DNA from: Chimonanthus salicifolius
Taxonomy: Eukaryota > Streptophyta > Magnoliopsida > Laurales > Calycanthaceae
Length of the DNA stretch: 64,000 bases
Direction: 5' to 3'
Assembly (NCBI GenBank): GCA_013350335.1
Contig: CM023536.1
Location: forward strand, 43,222,314 to 43,286,313
Below are positions 10,921 through 21,539 of the stretch, piece by piece (positions within the stretch are counted from its first letter, which is position 1; each line of letters begins with the position of its first letter). A program made the position numbers and the translations under genes. A model generated the notes under the pieces. That model saw only the letters and a list, made by a program, of their open reading frames with translations. It was not told the DNA's origin and searched no databases.

Positions 10921-12731
10921 TGTGGGTGTGGTTGTCTGGTAATCCCTGCTTATGCGTGACGTATGTTGAGATGGTATTGATTATGCACATGTTGTGATGT
11001 ATAACTTGTATTAGTTTATCCATGTGTATAATATGTGTGACATGTGGTTTAATGTAACATGTGGCTTTAGGTGTTTGTTGTTTTTTACATGTATAGCTCA
11101 CCCCTTACATTACATAGACTTCAGTAGAGATGGTTTGGATGAGACCCAAGAGTAGCATAAGAGGTGGAGCCCGTGGGCCTGTACTGACGAGCTTAGTTCA
11201 TGTTTTGAGACGCATGTTTATGTTGAGAATCATGCTACATTTGATTTAGTATACAATCTATAATTTTGTCTTGTTCAGATTTTGTTTGTAATGACTTTTG
11301 AGACACTTATGTTCTCAGAACTCCGGATGTGTTTGGCAGAGTGATTTATGTAGTGATATGATTGTCTATGTGATGTGATGTTGATCATGGGCTGGGCCAT
11401 GCATTGATCATCTAGTTGAGTATCTGTATATAATGTTTGTTTGATACATTCTCTCTATTGGATCGATCAAGATAGATGAAGAATTTCTTTAATAGTTTCA
11501 TTTCAATACTAGAAAATCAAAGGCTATAATAACTCAATAAGCCCTAATTTATAATGCTATATAATTCTTTTTATCACTTCACCCTCTAAAATGTGTGGTC
11601 AGAGCATCCGCATGTCCACCAGTTAATATATATGTTAAATTCTTTAAATATATATTTGATATATGTAAAAATTGCATCTAACATAGTAATGCATGTTAGA
11701 TATTATTCAATAAATCGGCAAATTTAAAGAATACTAAGTTTGGATTTTTTTTTAAAAGAAATTCTTATAGATTTTAAGATGTATTAAGTTATATATGGAT
11801 ATACATGATAAATTGCCAATTCTAACAATAGAGAAAGTTATAGGTCCCAAAAATTGAATTTTTCTGTTAAAATACAACCAGTTTTTCTGCTAAAAAAAAT
11901 AAATGCAAGCAGTTTTTCTATTAAAATATAAATACAACCAGAGTCCAGACTATCTGTGAATGGGTCTAGACTAGTTAGTGGAAAGAGAGAATGGTATTCC
12001 CTTGTAAAATAAACTGAGCTAAAAGTACCAAATATGCATACGATGAGTAGAATTTTAGAATATTAACCATTTTGAATATTTTGATAAAAGAATAAAACAG
12101 AAATTTAAATAAAATTTATTAGAGATGTGAGGCTTGAAGATTAATATAGAGTTATAGACTAAGTGAATTAATTCTTTGCATTTCAAATTATTGATTCCTT
12201 ACATTTGGAATATTCACACTTTATAGTTTTTCTTATTATGTTTCACCTGTGATTTTATTTTAGCAACGGTACATAATAATATGATACTACCACATGGATA
12301 CACGTAATTCGAATTTAACCGATATTGTTCTAATAAATGACTCGACTTTGATCTGATCTAAACTCATTTATAAATAGATAAATTTGAACTGAATCCATTT
12401 GGTAAATTTATAATAGATTTGAACTAAGTTAATCAATTTAACTAAACTCATTGGCAAGTTGGCAGGTGTACAACATACATGCATTAGAGGCTTACAATCT
12501 TCCCAAATTGATTTGTGTACGGTATTTTCCTCTTTCCTGTAGAATCAATGACATCATCTTGAGATTTTTTTATTTTTAAATAAAAAGACAAAACAGAAAC
12601 GTAAGCAGTGACGCACTTCTCTATTATTTTTCTTGTTAATCCAATATTTTATCTTAATAAAAATATTAGTGCCCTAATTCAATTTCCTTTTTCTAATTCA
12701 AAACTGTTCAATTTATGAGTTAAGCATGCTT
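10921..12731. other. AT-rich intergenic, nothing recognised
   Basis: I see no exon-like segment, RNA gene or bounded repeat here. Confidence 0.4.
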
Positions 12732-12740
12732 ATCCTACCC

Positions 12741-12926
12741 AAGGTTAAAAAAAAAGTATCGACCGATACAATAACTCGGCCAATAAATTTCTCTTTTTTT
12801 TTTTTATACCAAAAATGGCTGATATCAGCCGATATGATGCGGCCAAATATCGGCCGATACGAATCATATCGGCTGATATGATAAGATTTAAAAACTGTAT
12901 CATATCGGCTGATATTCGGACTCCAG
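12741..12926. mobile_element. TATCGGCCGATA-family element, copy 3 (short)
   Basis: The right end GGACTCCAG matches the family's CAGGGGTC terminus with changes, and the left end AAGGTTAAAAA matches the other terminal variant. Several TATCGGCYGATA motifs lie inside. The flanks atcctaccc (12732-12740) and attctacca (12927-12935) agree at 7 of 9 positions, consistent with an aged 9-bp duplication. The internal ACCG array is absent, so this is a deleted form of 186 bp. Confidence 0.65.
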
Positions 12927-13210
12927 ATTCTACCATTTAATTCCAATGTTTATTAGAACAGTCCTAAAGTGTTATTTTAATCATGTGAATGTAATGATGA
13001 TTTTATCATTTCTCAAAGACAAGATAAAAAGATGAAAGAAAAAAAAATGTTGAGGTGGCTCTCATTGTTGCCTGCCTCAATCCTATTTAAAACGATCATT
13101 ATCAGTTAATTTTAGATTAGTAATGTCAACTGATCTGTCGTTGTTGATATTATTAAATGACAAAACCCATAATTGTCAACACGTCACATATTGTCCATTT
13201 GTAAGTTTTC

Positions 13211-13710
13211 ATGTAAAAGAGGAAAGATTGTTTTAGTGAACGAGTTAATGGTTCTTTAAATCTGTCTTTGATCTAGATTTGAATTTTTAATGATGTCTTC
13301 TAATTTAAGTTGGCCAATTATGTCATATGCTTATATTGTACGAAGACAAAATGAAGATGGAGAGAGTACACATGTGACGGATTGTAAGCAGGGTCTGCTA
13401 TGAGATTTCAGGGGCCTTAGACGAAGTTTTGAGATGGGCCTTTTGCCCTTTGCCCTTTTCTTATGTAATAGGGGAAAGATTGTTTTAGTGAACGAGTTAA
13501 TGGTTCTTTAAATCTATCTTTGATCTAGATTTGAATTTTTAATGGTGTCTTCTAATTTAACTTGGCCAATTATGTCATATGCTTATATTGTACGAAGACA
13601 AAATGAAGATGGAGAGAATACACATGTGATAAATTGTGAGCAGGGTCTGCTCTGAGATTTCAGGAGCCCTAGGCAAAGTTTTGAGATGGGGCCTTTTGCC
13701 CTTTTATATA
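13211..13710. repeat. ~252-bp tandem duplication
   Basis: The block from 13211 (ATGTAA, then GGAAAGATTGTTTTAGTGAA) recurs from 13463 with few differences. Both blocks end in GATTTCAGG..CC and TTTTGAGATGGG, which is the left terminus of the hAT-like element at 13641. The duplication therefore copied the transposon end together with the flanking DNA. Confidence 0.85.
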
Positions 13711-15294
13711 TACACTAAAAAAAATTATACATTTTTTAAAAAAAAGAATGAAATATCTAAATAAAATATTATAATTAAATCTATAACAAAATATTATTTA
13801 AAATTTATTCTTCTCATATTTTGAGATATAAAATTATTAATTAAATTACTATATTTAATTTTTTTTTTTACATTTCTTTTTCAATAGATAATATATTTAA
13901 CTCTGGACACGAGACTTTTTTGAGCGTATGTACATGGAAGATTGATAAAATCTTATTAACTTGAGTCAAATGGTCAAAAGTATGGTCAAATAACAATAGG
14001 ATCAAAAGATAGAAAATAGAATTGAGTAAGGGGTAAATAGGCAGAAGAGAAAGGATAATTAGGGAATGAAACAAGAAGTATTTAATGCACTAAAAGACAT
14101 TGAATAAAAAGGTTATGGTCAGTTTCTTTTAGATCTGCGTTGGTCAGTTTCTTTTGGATCTGCGTTTCAACACGTGGAGTTGAAATGTTGAATGAAGGAA
14201 AAACCAAGTGGCCTTCGGATTCTAGGGTTTAGCAAGAGTGGCTTTTCAGAAAAAAAAAAAATTAAGAAAGGATAAAGGTAAATGGGGGACAATACAGGGA
14301 CTGGTGTTGGAGTTGTTGGTAAGGAAAAAGAGATGGCGATAACAGGGAAATGGGTGGAAAGAGAGAAAGAGTTGGGCAGGCAAAGGTTGCCTATTTGGAG
14401 ACTTTGGGCGATTGAAGAAGATAGAAAAGGAGATGGCTATGACGGTTTTAGCCAAAGAAGGAGATGCAAGAGGGTGTGTTAGTGGCATATTTGATTTTTG
14501 TTTTTTTTTTTAATTTCTCCTCTTTGAAATGACTTTTTCTTTTCTTTTTCTAATTTCTCACATTTTGTAGGGCTTATGTTTTCGTTATATTTATTATTTT
14601 TTAATTTCCATTTTTAACAAAAGACAGATTCTCCCATCTATTTTCCAATTTTCAGGAGTCATCATGCAAACTTGCAATAAGTGAGTGTTATTTTTCTCCA
14701 TGAGTTCTTATTTTTTTCCTAACTTTCTTACATTTTACCTAATTTTCTTGCTATTTTTACTATGTTTTTGTTTTTCTATCTATTGAAAAAGAAGCTAATA
14801 AAATGAATAGGATATTAAATTATTTACTATCAAAATCAGAACAACCTAATATCTACACTTCAAACACCAACATAAACATTAAGATCGATGGAAAAAGTAC
14901 TTGCAACAAGCCGAACGAGAGAGAACTGTGAGAGAGAGGAGCGGCAAGAGAGGTTAGAGGAGAGCAAGAGAAAGAGCAAGAGAGAGCAATGAGAGAAGAG
15001 AAAATGGACAAGATTTTTTTTCCCCTTATGCGCAAGGTTTTGGAAAATGGGCCTTTTATTTGTGGAAGATACGGAAGACTTAGGGTTTCGAAAACGGACG
15101 CGCGTTCCGCATTTCGCGTGCGGAACGCATTTAACGCTGCAGAAAGCGAACGTGTGCGTTCGCACACGCTTCCGAAATTCGGGTTGGACCTTTTCGAAAC
15201 AGGATTTAATAGCCATGTTTATGGACCTAGGGACTCTGCCTATCTGGAGGCCCTAGGTGACTGCCTAGTTCGTCTATAGGTAGGGCCGGGTCTG
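13641..15294. mobile_element. candidate decayed hAT-like element, 1.65 kb
   Basis: The left end is CAGGGTCTGCTCTGA and the inverse right end is CAGACCCGGCCCTAC, an imperfect inverted repeat. CCTAGGC-type subterminal blocks occur at both ends. The flanks attgtgag (13633-13640) and agtgtgaa (15295-15302) match at 6 of 8 positions. The interior is AT-rich with purine runs, and no transposase coding is recognisable. The assignment to hAT is inference from the end sequence and duplication length. Confidence 0.5.
15102..15168. other. two adjacent CpG-rich perfect hairpins
   Basis: GCGTTCCGCA (15102-15111) pairs exactly with TGCGGAACGC (15119-15128). CGTGTGCG pairs with CGCACACG around a 2-nt loop at 15151-15168. 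Both are GC-rich islands inside the AT-rich hAT-like element. Confidence 0.8.
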
Positions 15295-15302
15295 AGTGTG
15301 AA

Positions 15303-15588
15303 GAAGGGATATTAAGGAAGGTAATGTTGAAGAACTCAAGTCTTATGAGAAAAGCTTTTTTGAGGAGAAAATCTTAGAGAAATAATTGTTTTCCTTGTGG
15401 CTCTTTAGAAATTGCTCCAAAGGGATGACTTCGAGAAAAAATTCTGCTCCTCAGTCACGAAAAGAGTTTCTCTTGAGGGAACCTTCAAAAATAGAAGAAT
15501 ATGGAAAGGACACGTGTGGTGTATGGAAGATTTGGTTGTTAGAATTTATTAATAGATAGTTGTGGAAGAAAAGGACAAGAATATTGTA
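15303..15588. other. intergenic spacer, no gene
   Basis: Nothing is recognised between the hAT-like element and the LINE tail. Confidence 0.35.
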
Positions 15589-16290
15589 TTTTTTTTTGAG
15601 CGGTAAAAAGAAATTTCATCAATAAAAAGAAAAACAAATACAGAGCAAAGCAACAGTAGACAAAAAGGCCTAAGAGTTAGGCCCAAGAAAAAACAAAAAG
15701 GCAAAGTAATTTAAAATAACAAAACCACTGCAACACAATTATCTTCGCGGTAAATGAAATACGCCCAAAAGCAGCCCTTCAACACCATTTTTAGCAAAGA
15801 AGTCCACAATGCCATTCGTCGATTGACTAATATGGTTAGTCCCTTAATCTCCTAACAAGTGTGATTAGCCTCCAAGGAGGTCGCCTCAAACCCCTAGCTC
15901 ATTAAATAGCATTGGAAGAGTTACTTTTGGTTACTAATTTAACTCCCCCTAAGCTAAAATCTAAGGTCAAGACTCTTCTAATATTAAGAAGTTCCGCCTC
16001 ATTTAATTCCTTGATCCCCACAGCTTCCGAGAAAACGATACAAATATAATTAACGTGGTCCCTTAGGATGCCCCTAATACCTGCCGGACCCGGTTTACCT
16101 TTAGAGGTCCCGTCCACATTAAACTTAAGGGTACCCCGAGGAGTGGGGACTACTCAACGTGTTTATTCCTTTTTTCCATAGGAGTGGACTTGATACAACC
16201 CTCCCAAGACTGCCACAGATCCCCAACCCTAAGATCTTTGAATTCCTTGTTGGTGCACAACCACGTACACAACCTCCATTTTACTTTTTG
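15589..16290 (-). mobile_element. 5'-truncated LINE, RNase H 3' end
   Basis: On the minus strand the element ends in a poly-A run (15589-15597 on plus). It encodes a decayed plant-LINE RNase H domain. The start of the domain, near 16140, reads GTLKFNVDGTSKGKPGPAG, followed by NEAELLNIRRVL and SNSSNAI, where a stop breaks the frame. The downstream block PPWRLITLV matches the same region of the LINE at 61340-61560 (PPWKLITLV), so both belong to one family. The C-terminal part has further stops. Reverse transcriptase is missing, as expected for a 5'-truncated insertion. The 5' limit near 16290 is approximate. Confidence 0.85.
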
Positions 16291-16917
16291 AATGATGAAC
16301 ACTGTAAAACTACCACTTTACCTTTTAAATATTAGATTAATCAGTCTTTATTTTGTAAATATTAGATATGTTTAATACATTTTTGAGTTTCGCAGAATAT
16401 TCTGAAAAATACAAGAAATTGGTATAAAAATTGGAGAAAGTGGGTCACAATGTCAAATTTGAAAAGTTGGTAATTTTACCACCTACTTTTGGGATTCATT
16501 ATAAATTATTTTAATTCAAATCCATTATGAGAATTTGAATTAAAATAATACTTTTTTATTTTTTATACAATGGTGGTAATTTTACAAAATCTTCAATGGG
16601 TCCACTGTTCCATCCAAAGTCCAATAGAAGAAGGGAATGGAAAGAGAATAGATGAAAGCCAGGAAAGAAAGAAAGAAAAGGTTGTGTTGGCCGATCCTTC
16701 TACCCACTGTCCCACAAAAGGAAAAAGGAGAAGATTTGCTTGAACCGTATAAAGGAGATGGAAAATAAAGGAAGATGGCTAAGCTAATCAATCCTAGGAT
16801 TTGCAGTCCTACAATATTGAGAGATAAGAATAGAAAAGAGAAAAACAAGGGAGTTGCTGCCCAGATTCGGTTGAAATTTTGTGGGTCCCTCCTTGCATTA
16901 TTTCACCTCTTCTCACC

Positions 16918-16925
16918 TATATAAA
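16918..16925 (+). promoter_or_regulatory. TATA box of Athila-like LTR
   Basis: TATATAAA lies in the sequence CACCTATATAAATTGAGCC, about 1.1 kb before the primer site. This is a sensible place for an LTR promoter at the U3/R boundary. Confidence 0.55.
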
Positions 16926-18000
16926 TTGAGCCTTCTCTGCACAATGGAAAATTGAATTCAGGCAAGTCATTGAAGGTACTGAAGGTTGAAGAAATAGAGA
17001 GAAAAAATATTCGACTCATGTAAGTTTTGTATTTTTTATTTTATTTTCTTTCTTTGACAAATTCCAAAGCAATGTAATTTCATATTCCAATTTTTGAATG
17101 AAATTCATGGTAGATTCTTTAGATTTTTTGTGTTCCCAATTGTTAAATATTCTATGGTGATGATTTTTAATTTTATTTTAATTCTTTTTGTGAATGTTAT
17201 GTAACAAATTATTTTTGGAATTTTTTAAGAAAAAGTAGAACCCCTGTTAGGATGGGTGGGACTTGACTTTTTCAGTCTAAGGTTCCTTTTAAGAATAGTT
17301 TGTTTAGATTTGGAAACTGAAAGTGTAAATCCTGCTCAAGCGTAAGACTTGAATTGAAAAATTTTAATTTAATGGACGTCGTAATTTTTTTAATTAGAAT
17401 TTTAATGAATGATGAACTTGAATTTATATTTAATAATTCTAGGAGATTTCATAGTCTATGCTATAATTTTATTTTTAAATGGGATAACTTGCCACCTTAG
17501 ATACTTATCTCAATTCCATTGTAAACTATGTAAATAATTCATTATTATTGTTTTTATTTTATTCTTTATTTATTCATAAAAATCCTTGAAATGATGGAAC
17601 TAGCTTAAAAATATTTTATTTGTTTCTTAACTTTTCATTTTAAATTAGATTGAGGTTATTTAAATTTACTGTACCATTTTAATCAATTTTATAATCAATG
17701 GTTTGTATGATAAAATTAGATCTCATATTTTGTTAAATTCCAAAATCAGATAATTATTTACATATTGGTTTTCTAAATCTAGAATTTTGCCGAGGTAAGA
17801 TTATAAGTCCATGTTTTAGAAAATTTATAATGCTTAAATCCCAAAATTTTATTTTCCTAAGTCACGTTAATTTAATGGTACCATTTTTATTTCCATACAT
17901 ATATTTTGTTTATTTCCCTTAGGTACGACCTCACACTCATTTACTATACTATAAATTGGTTTGTGCGCTTACGAGTTAAATTTAAAACACAATAAGTTTT

Positions 18001-18018
18001 TGGTGCCGTTGCCGGAGA
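18001..18018 (+). other. primer-binding site, tRNA-Asp type
   Basis: TGGTGCCGTTGCCGGAGA differs by only two bases from the common Athila/Tat primer site. It lies 10 bp after a CA-ending LTR-like sequence. Confidence 0.7.
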
Positions 18019-18049
18019 AATCTCCAAATAAATTGTGTACCACTGGAGT

Positions 18050-18500
18050 TATGTGTTTTTGGAAAGATTGCTATTCTTAGAAATTTCTAAATTACGCACC
18101 TTTTTAAAATTAGAAATTTCTATTTTAGAAGTTTTAATTTTAGAAAGTTTCCTTAAATTAGAAGTTTTTAAAAATATCAATGGTTTTGGGATTAATTTAA
18201 TTTCAGAAAACTGCTAAACTTTGAAAGTATGTAATTAGAACTTTCAATTCTTAGAAATTCTCTAATCTATTAGTTTCCTTTTTTAGCAAGTTTTTCTAAT
18301 CTTGGAGATATATCTTAATTTAGAATTAATTTATTTTTAGAAAGTGACTTAATTTTAGAAAATTTCTATTTTTAGGAAATTTTATTTTTGGAAAATTGTC
18401 TAATTTTGGAACTCTTTAATTTAGGCAATTTCCAAACTTAAAAAGTTTGTAATTTTAGAATCTTATATAATTTTGGAAAGTTTCTAATTATGATTTCTAA
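18050..18500. repeat. degenerate TTTTAGAAATTTCTAA short repeats
   Basis: The motifs TTAGAAA, TTTTAGAAGTTTT and GAAAGTTTC recur about every 20 bp through this leader segment. They form a low-complexity, partly palindromic array with no coding potential. Confidence 0.6.
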
Positions 18501-19458
18501 AAATTTCATGAAGATTGTATATTTTGATTAAACTCAAATTCTAAGTCTTGCATTAATTTGGTGGAATTCTTTTGACATTTTTATGGCCTTGAATTAATTT
18601 TAAAATTTTAAGCGGTTTCCCAAATATTATATTTCTTCCACTAGTTATAACTTTAGGACAATTGCTCTTACATTAGGATCGTGCATTTTTTTGAATTAGA
18701 ATCTTCACAAAATCTTGTTTTGTTCTATTTTATAGGAGTTTTAATTGCGCGCTTAAAAATCACTGGAAATACTCATAATAGGCTAAGGTGAGTGCCTAAT
18801 CATTTCCTTTTGATTTTGTTTTTCTCATGCAATTATATAGATTTATTTAAGGTGTTCTTTATTTATTTATTTATTTATTTTTATTTATTGCTTGCATTTA
18901 ATTTGTCCATACATCTAGGTTGTTAGTATTTATGCATTAGTTTAAATTGCTTTATTATTACTAGCATATTTGCTTGAATGTTGTGTGATAATTTAGGACT
19001 CCATTTTCACAATATCTAGAAAAATAAGATTAGTAAAATTGGCTCATACATCTTCTTAATAAAATCAATTAACGAATCATTAGGCTAGGTTTTAGGGTTT
19101 CATGTTCATTAGAAACCTTTTTGATCTAAATTAATTTTTATAACTGGTGAATAGTTTATCTTCAAGAATGGTGTCTAAGGGTAGTTCTGTTACCAAGACA
19201 TGAGGTCGAGCATGATCTAAGGATAAGCTGGGAAGAGATGCCGTGTGCTCCCCACTTACCTGGTCATCTTGTGGTTAAACTCTCATCAGAGACTTACATT
19301 ATTTAGAGAGAAAAGTAGGAGCAAGTCTAGAGATAATCTTTAGGGTCCTATTAGCTAAATAAAAATTTGATTGCATTAGTGCAATTCAAATTTAGATTTA
19401 GGCATTTTCTTGTGTGAATTTGGTTGAGCGTGAATAATCGTGTCTGTGTATGAGTTAT

Positions 19459-21539
19459 TGGTGTCTCGACTCTAGTGTTTAATTAAATAAGTTAATTAAT
19501 TTAATACACCTAGGACGATGAGGTGTCGAGTAGGCCCCATCAAGTGGTGACATGGCCATATGAGTTAGCAAGCCACCTTGACAAGTGGGGTCACACTTGA
19601 ATGAAACCCATGTGTAACCCTACTTACCAGCCAACCCTCCCTTCTATTATCCTTTTGTGAACCCACCGACAACACCAGCCAAATCCCCTTCTTGTGCTGA
19701 TGTGTCGTGGAAACCCATCCTTGAGCAGACCCATCTCTGCGCAGGAAAAGAGGGAAAACCCATCTTCCCTGAAAACAACAGGAAGCCCATACTCCATGAG
19801 CTGTAAATCATTAGAAGGAAAGCCCACGCAACCGATGCCCCCTTCTTATTCTCTTTTCTTTTCAGCTGATACCTCTTCTCTCTCTCCAACCAATTCTCCT
19901 TTCCCTAACCCTCAACCAGTAAGAAAGAAATTCGAATCACACAAAAGGAAGACAACAACAGATCAAATTTAGAGACAATGACAATCCTTCTTCTCCTTCT
20001 TCCTCTTTGATTCATTTTGGAAAGCTTGGTGGAGGATTTTTGTTTGAAAAAACTCTATAAAAGGTTAGTTTCCCCTTCTATCTTAGCATTAGGACTGAAT
20101 CTGAAGCTTAGAAATGGTTTAGAAACAATTTAGACTAGATTTAGTTAAGGAAAGTGAAAGTTGATTTTTTTTTTTTAGAGATTTTAGGTTTCCAAACACT
20201 TGAACTTTGTGAGACAGTTTTGCAACTCTTTAATATAAAATTTATATCTTGGGTCTCTGATCATTCAATCTTAGTGAATTTTTTTATGGAGGTAGTTCAC
20301 ACTATATGAGACTCCAATAAAAATTTGACAGGAATTGGATCATTTTCGATACCTCTGTTTATGGCCATTTTTTAGATTAAAGTCCGAATTCAGATCTTAG
20401 ATAGTTTCAGTCAGCATATGTTGCAAAATTCATAACTCGGTGAATACTTATCGGATTGATGTAAAATTTATGTCTATGTTCATCTATACAAATATATATA
20501 TCTTCTATAAAAATTTGAGGGTCAAACAATACCATCTGATGCCTCAAACCCTGGTCGAAAGGTGGACCAGATGTACAGTCCAGAACTGTGAATTTATTTT
20601 ACAGCATTTTAATGAGGAATTTTTTTCTTAATCTGTAGGTTTCGGATTTCCACGAAATTTTAATTGGGATTAGCTAACCTAAAGTTGAACCTCCAGTAAA
20701 AAAAATTTAGGGCCACTGCATTTGAATTGATAGGTCAATAAATTACTGTATTTTTCTGATTTCTTAAAATTTATGGATGCTGAAATGATGGGCATAAGTG
20801 GATGTCCTGGGGATTGATTTTTCAGTCCATGATAGATTGAAATTAGGACTCTTTGCTGGCTGATTTTAGACCATTTGCTGGCTGTAAATAGGACTGTTTT
20901 CATATCTTAAAACCTTTGAAAATGGGACTATTTTACAATCTCAAAAACCATTGATTTGAGTACTATTTTGTAACATTCAAAACCATTGATTTTATGATTG
21001 TTTTTCATGTCTCAAAACCATTGGATTATGATTTAAAACCCTGTACTACAGATGTTCACTTCATGGCAAAGTTTTCATTGTGTTATTAAGGTTAAGTTAG
21101 TGTGAGGACTCAACCTTCATCAATCGCCCTTAGATTATCCACCCTTTTTGACATGAGTTTCAATCCAACCAAACACATAACATTCTTCCCTCTTCAACCT
21201 CAGTTTTAAACAAGTCAAAGACCTTATTAATGAAAGTAACTAAATGAGATTTAGAAATTAAGGACAATTAATTGGGTTAAGTGTAATGAATTGATTATGA
21301 TGTTTTGATATACATGAAAATGAACAAAGGATTCGAGAGTGACCCCACGTTGTACGTGTCGATTTGTAATCCTTTCTTTCAGTGAATACCATCAAACAAG
21401 TAGGTGATCCTACTTTCTTGAAGCACTAAGAGTGATATTATGTGTATTATTTCCTATCGTTATGTATAATCATTACACTTGCTTATAATCTATGATTTGT
21501 AATAAAAATATGTGTAGTTATGCAAGTGGAATACTCTAT
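19459..21539 (+). mobile_element. LTR interrupted by the 17.7-kb gypsy element, left part
   Basis: Together with 39279-40680 this forms a single LTR of about 3.5 kb, split by the insertion at 21540-39273. Relationship to the solo LTR at 57468-61339 is seen in matching blocks in the same order: near 21320-21440, AGTAGGTGATCCTACTTTCTTG matches GTAGG..TTTCCTACTTTCTTG near 60140. The CT-rich stretch at 19620-19980 corresponds to 57830-57960. The outer limits are uncertain. A candidate imperfect 5-bp duplication is gttat (19454-19458) and gttgt (40681-40685). No internal coding region is attached. Confidence 0.6.

Larger units (their letters stand above)
16300..19453 (+). mobile_element. Athila/Tat-like gypsy fragment: LTR, primer site, leader
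   Basis: A TATA-bearing LTR-like segment (about 16300-17991, ending AAACACA) is followed by TGGTGCCGTTGCCGGAGA at 18001. This closely matches the tRNA-Asp-type primer site TGGCGCCGTTGCCGGGGA known from plant Athila/Tat retrotransposons. The following 1.4 kb is AT-rich leader-like sequence, and no gag frame survives. No 3' LTR or pol is seen, so only a 5' remnant remains, cut off by the LTR that begins near 19459. The left boundary and the total extent are uncertain. Confidence 0.6.

Noticed and set aside
10463..11101. 212-codon minus-strand frame, His/Thr-rich
   Set aside because: It is kept open by the ~110-bp tandem repeat; low complexity, and no plausible start context or domain.
14853..15216. 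Two overlapping minus-strand frames of about 105-120 codons
   Set aside because: They lie in purine/pyrimidine-rich DNA of the hAT-like element. Ser/Leu/Phe-rich low complexity, overlapping each other, with no family resemblance.
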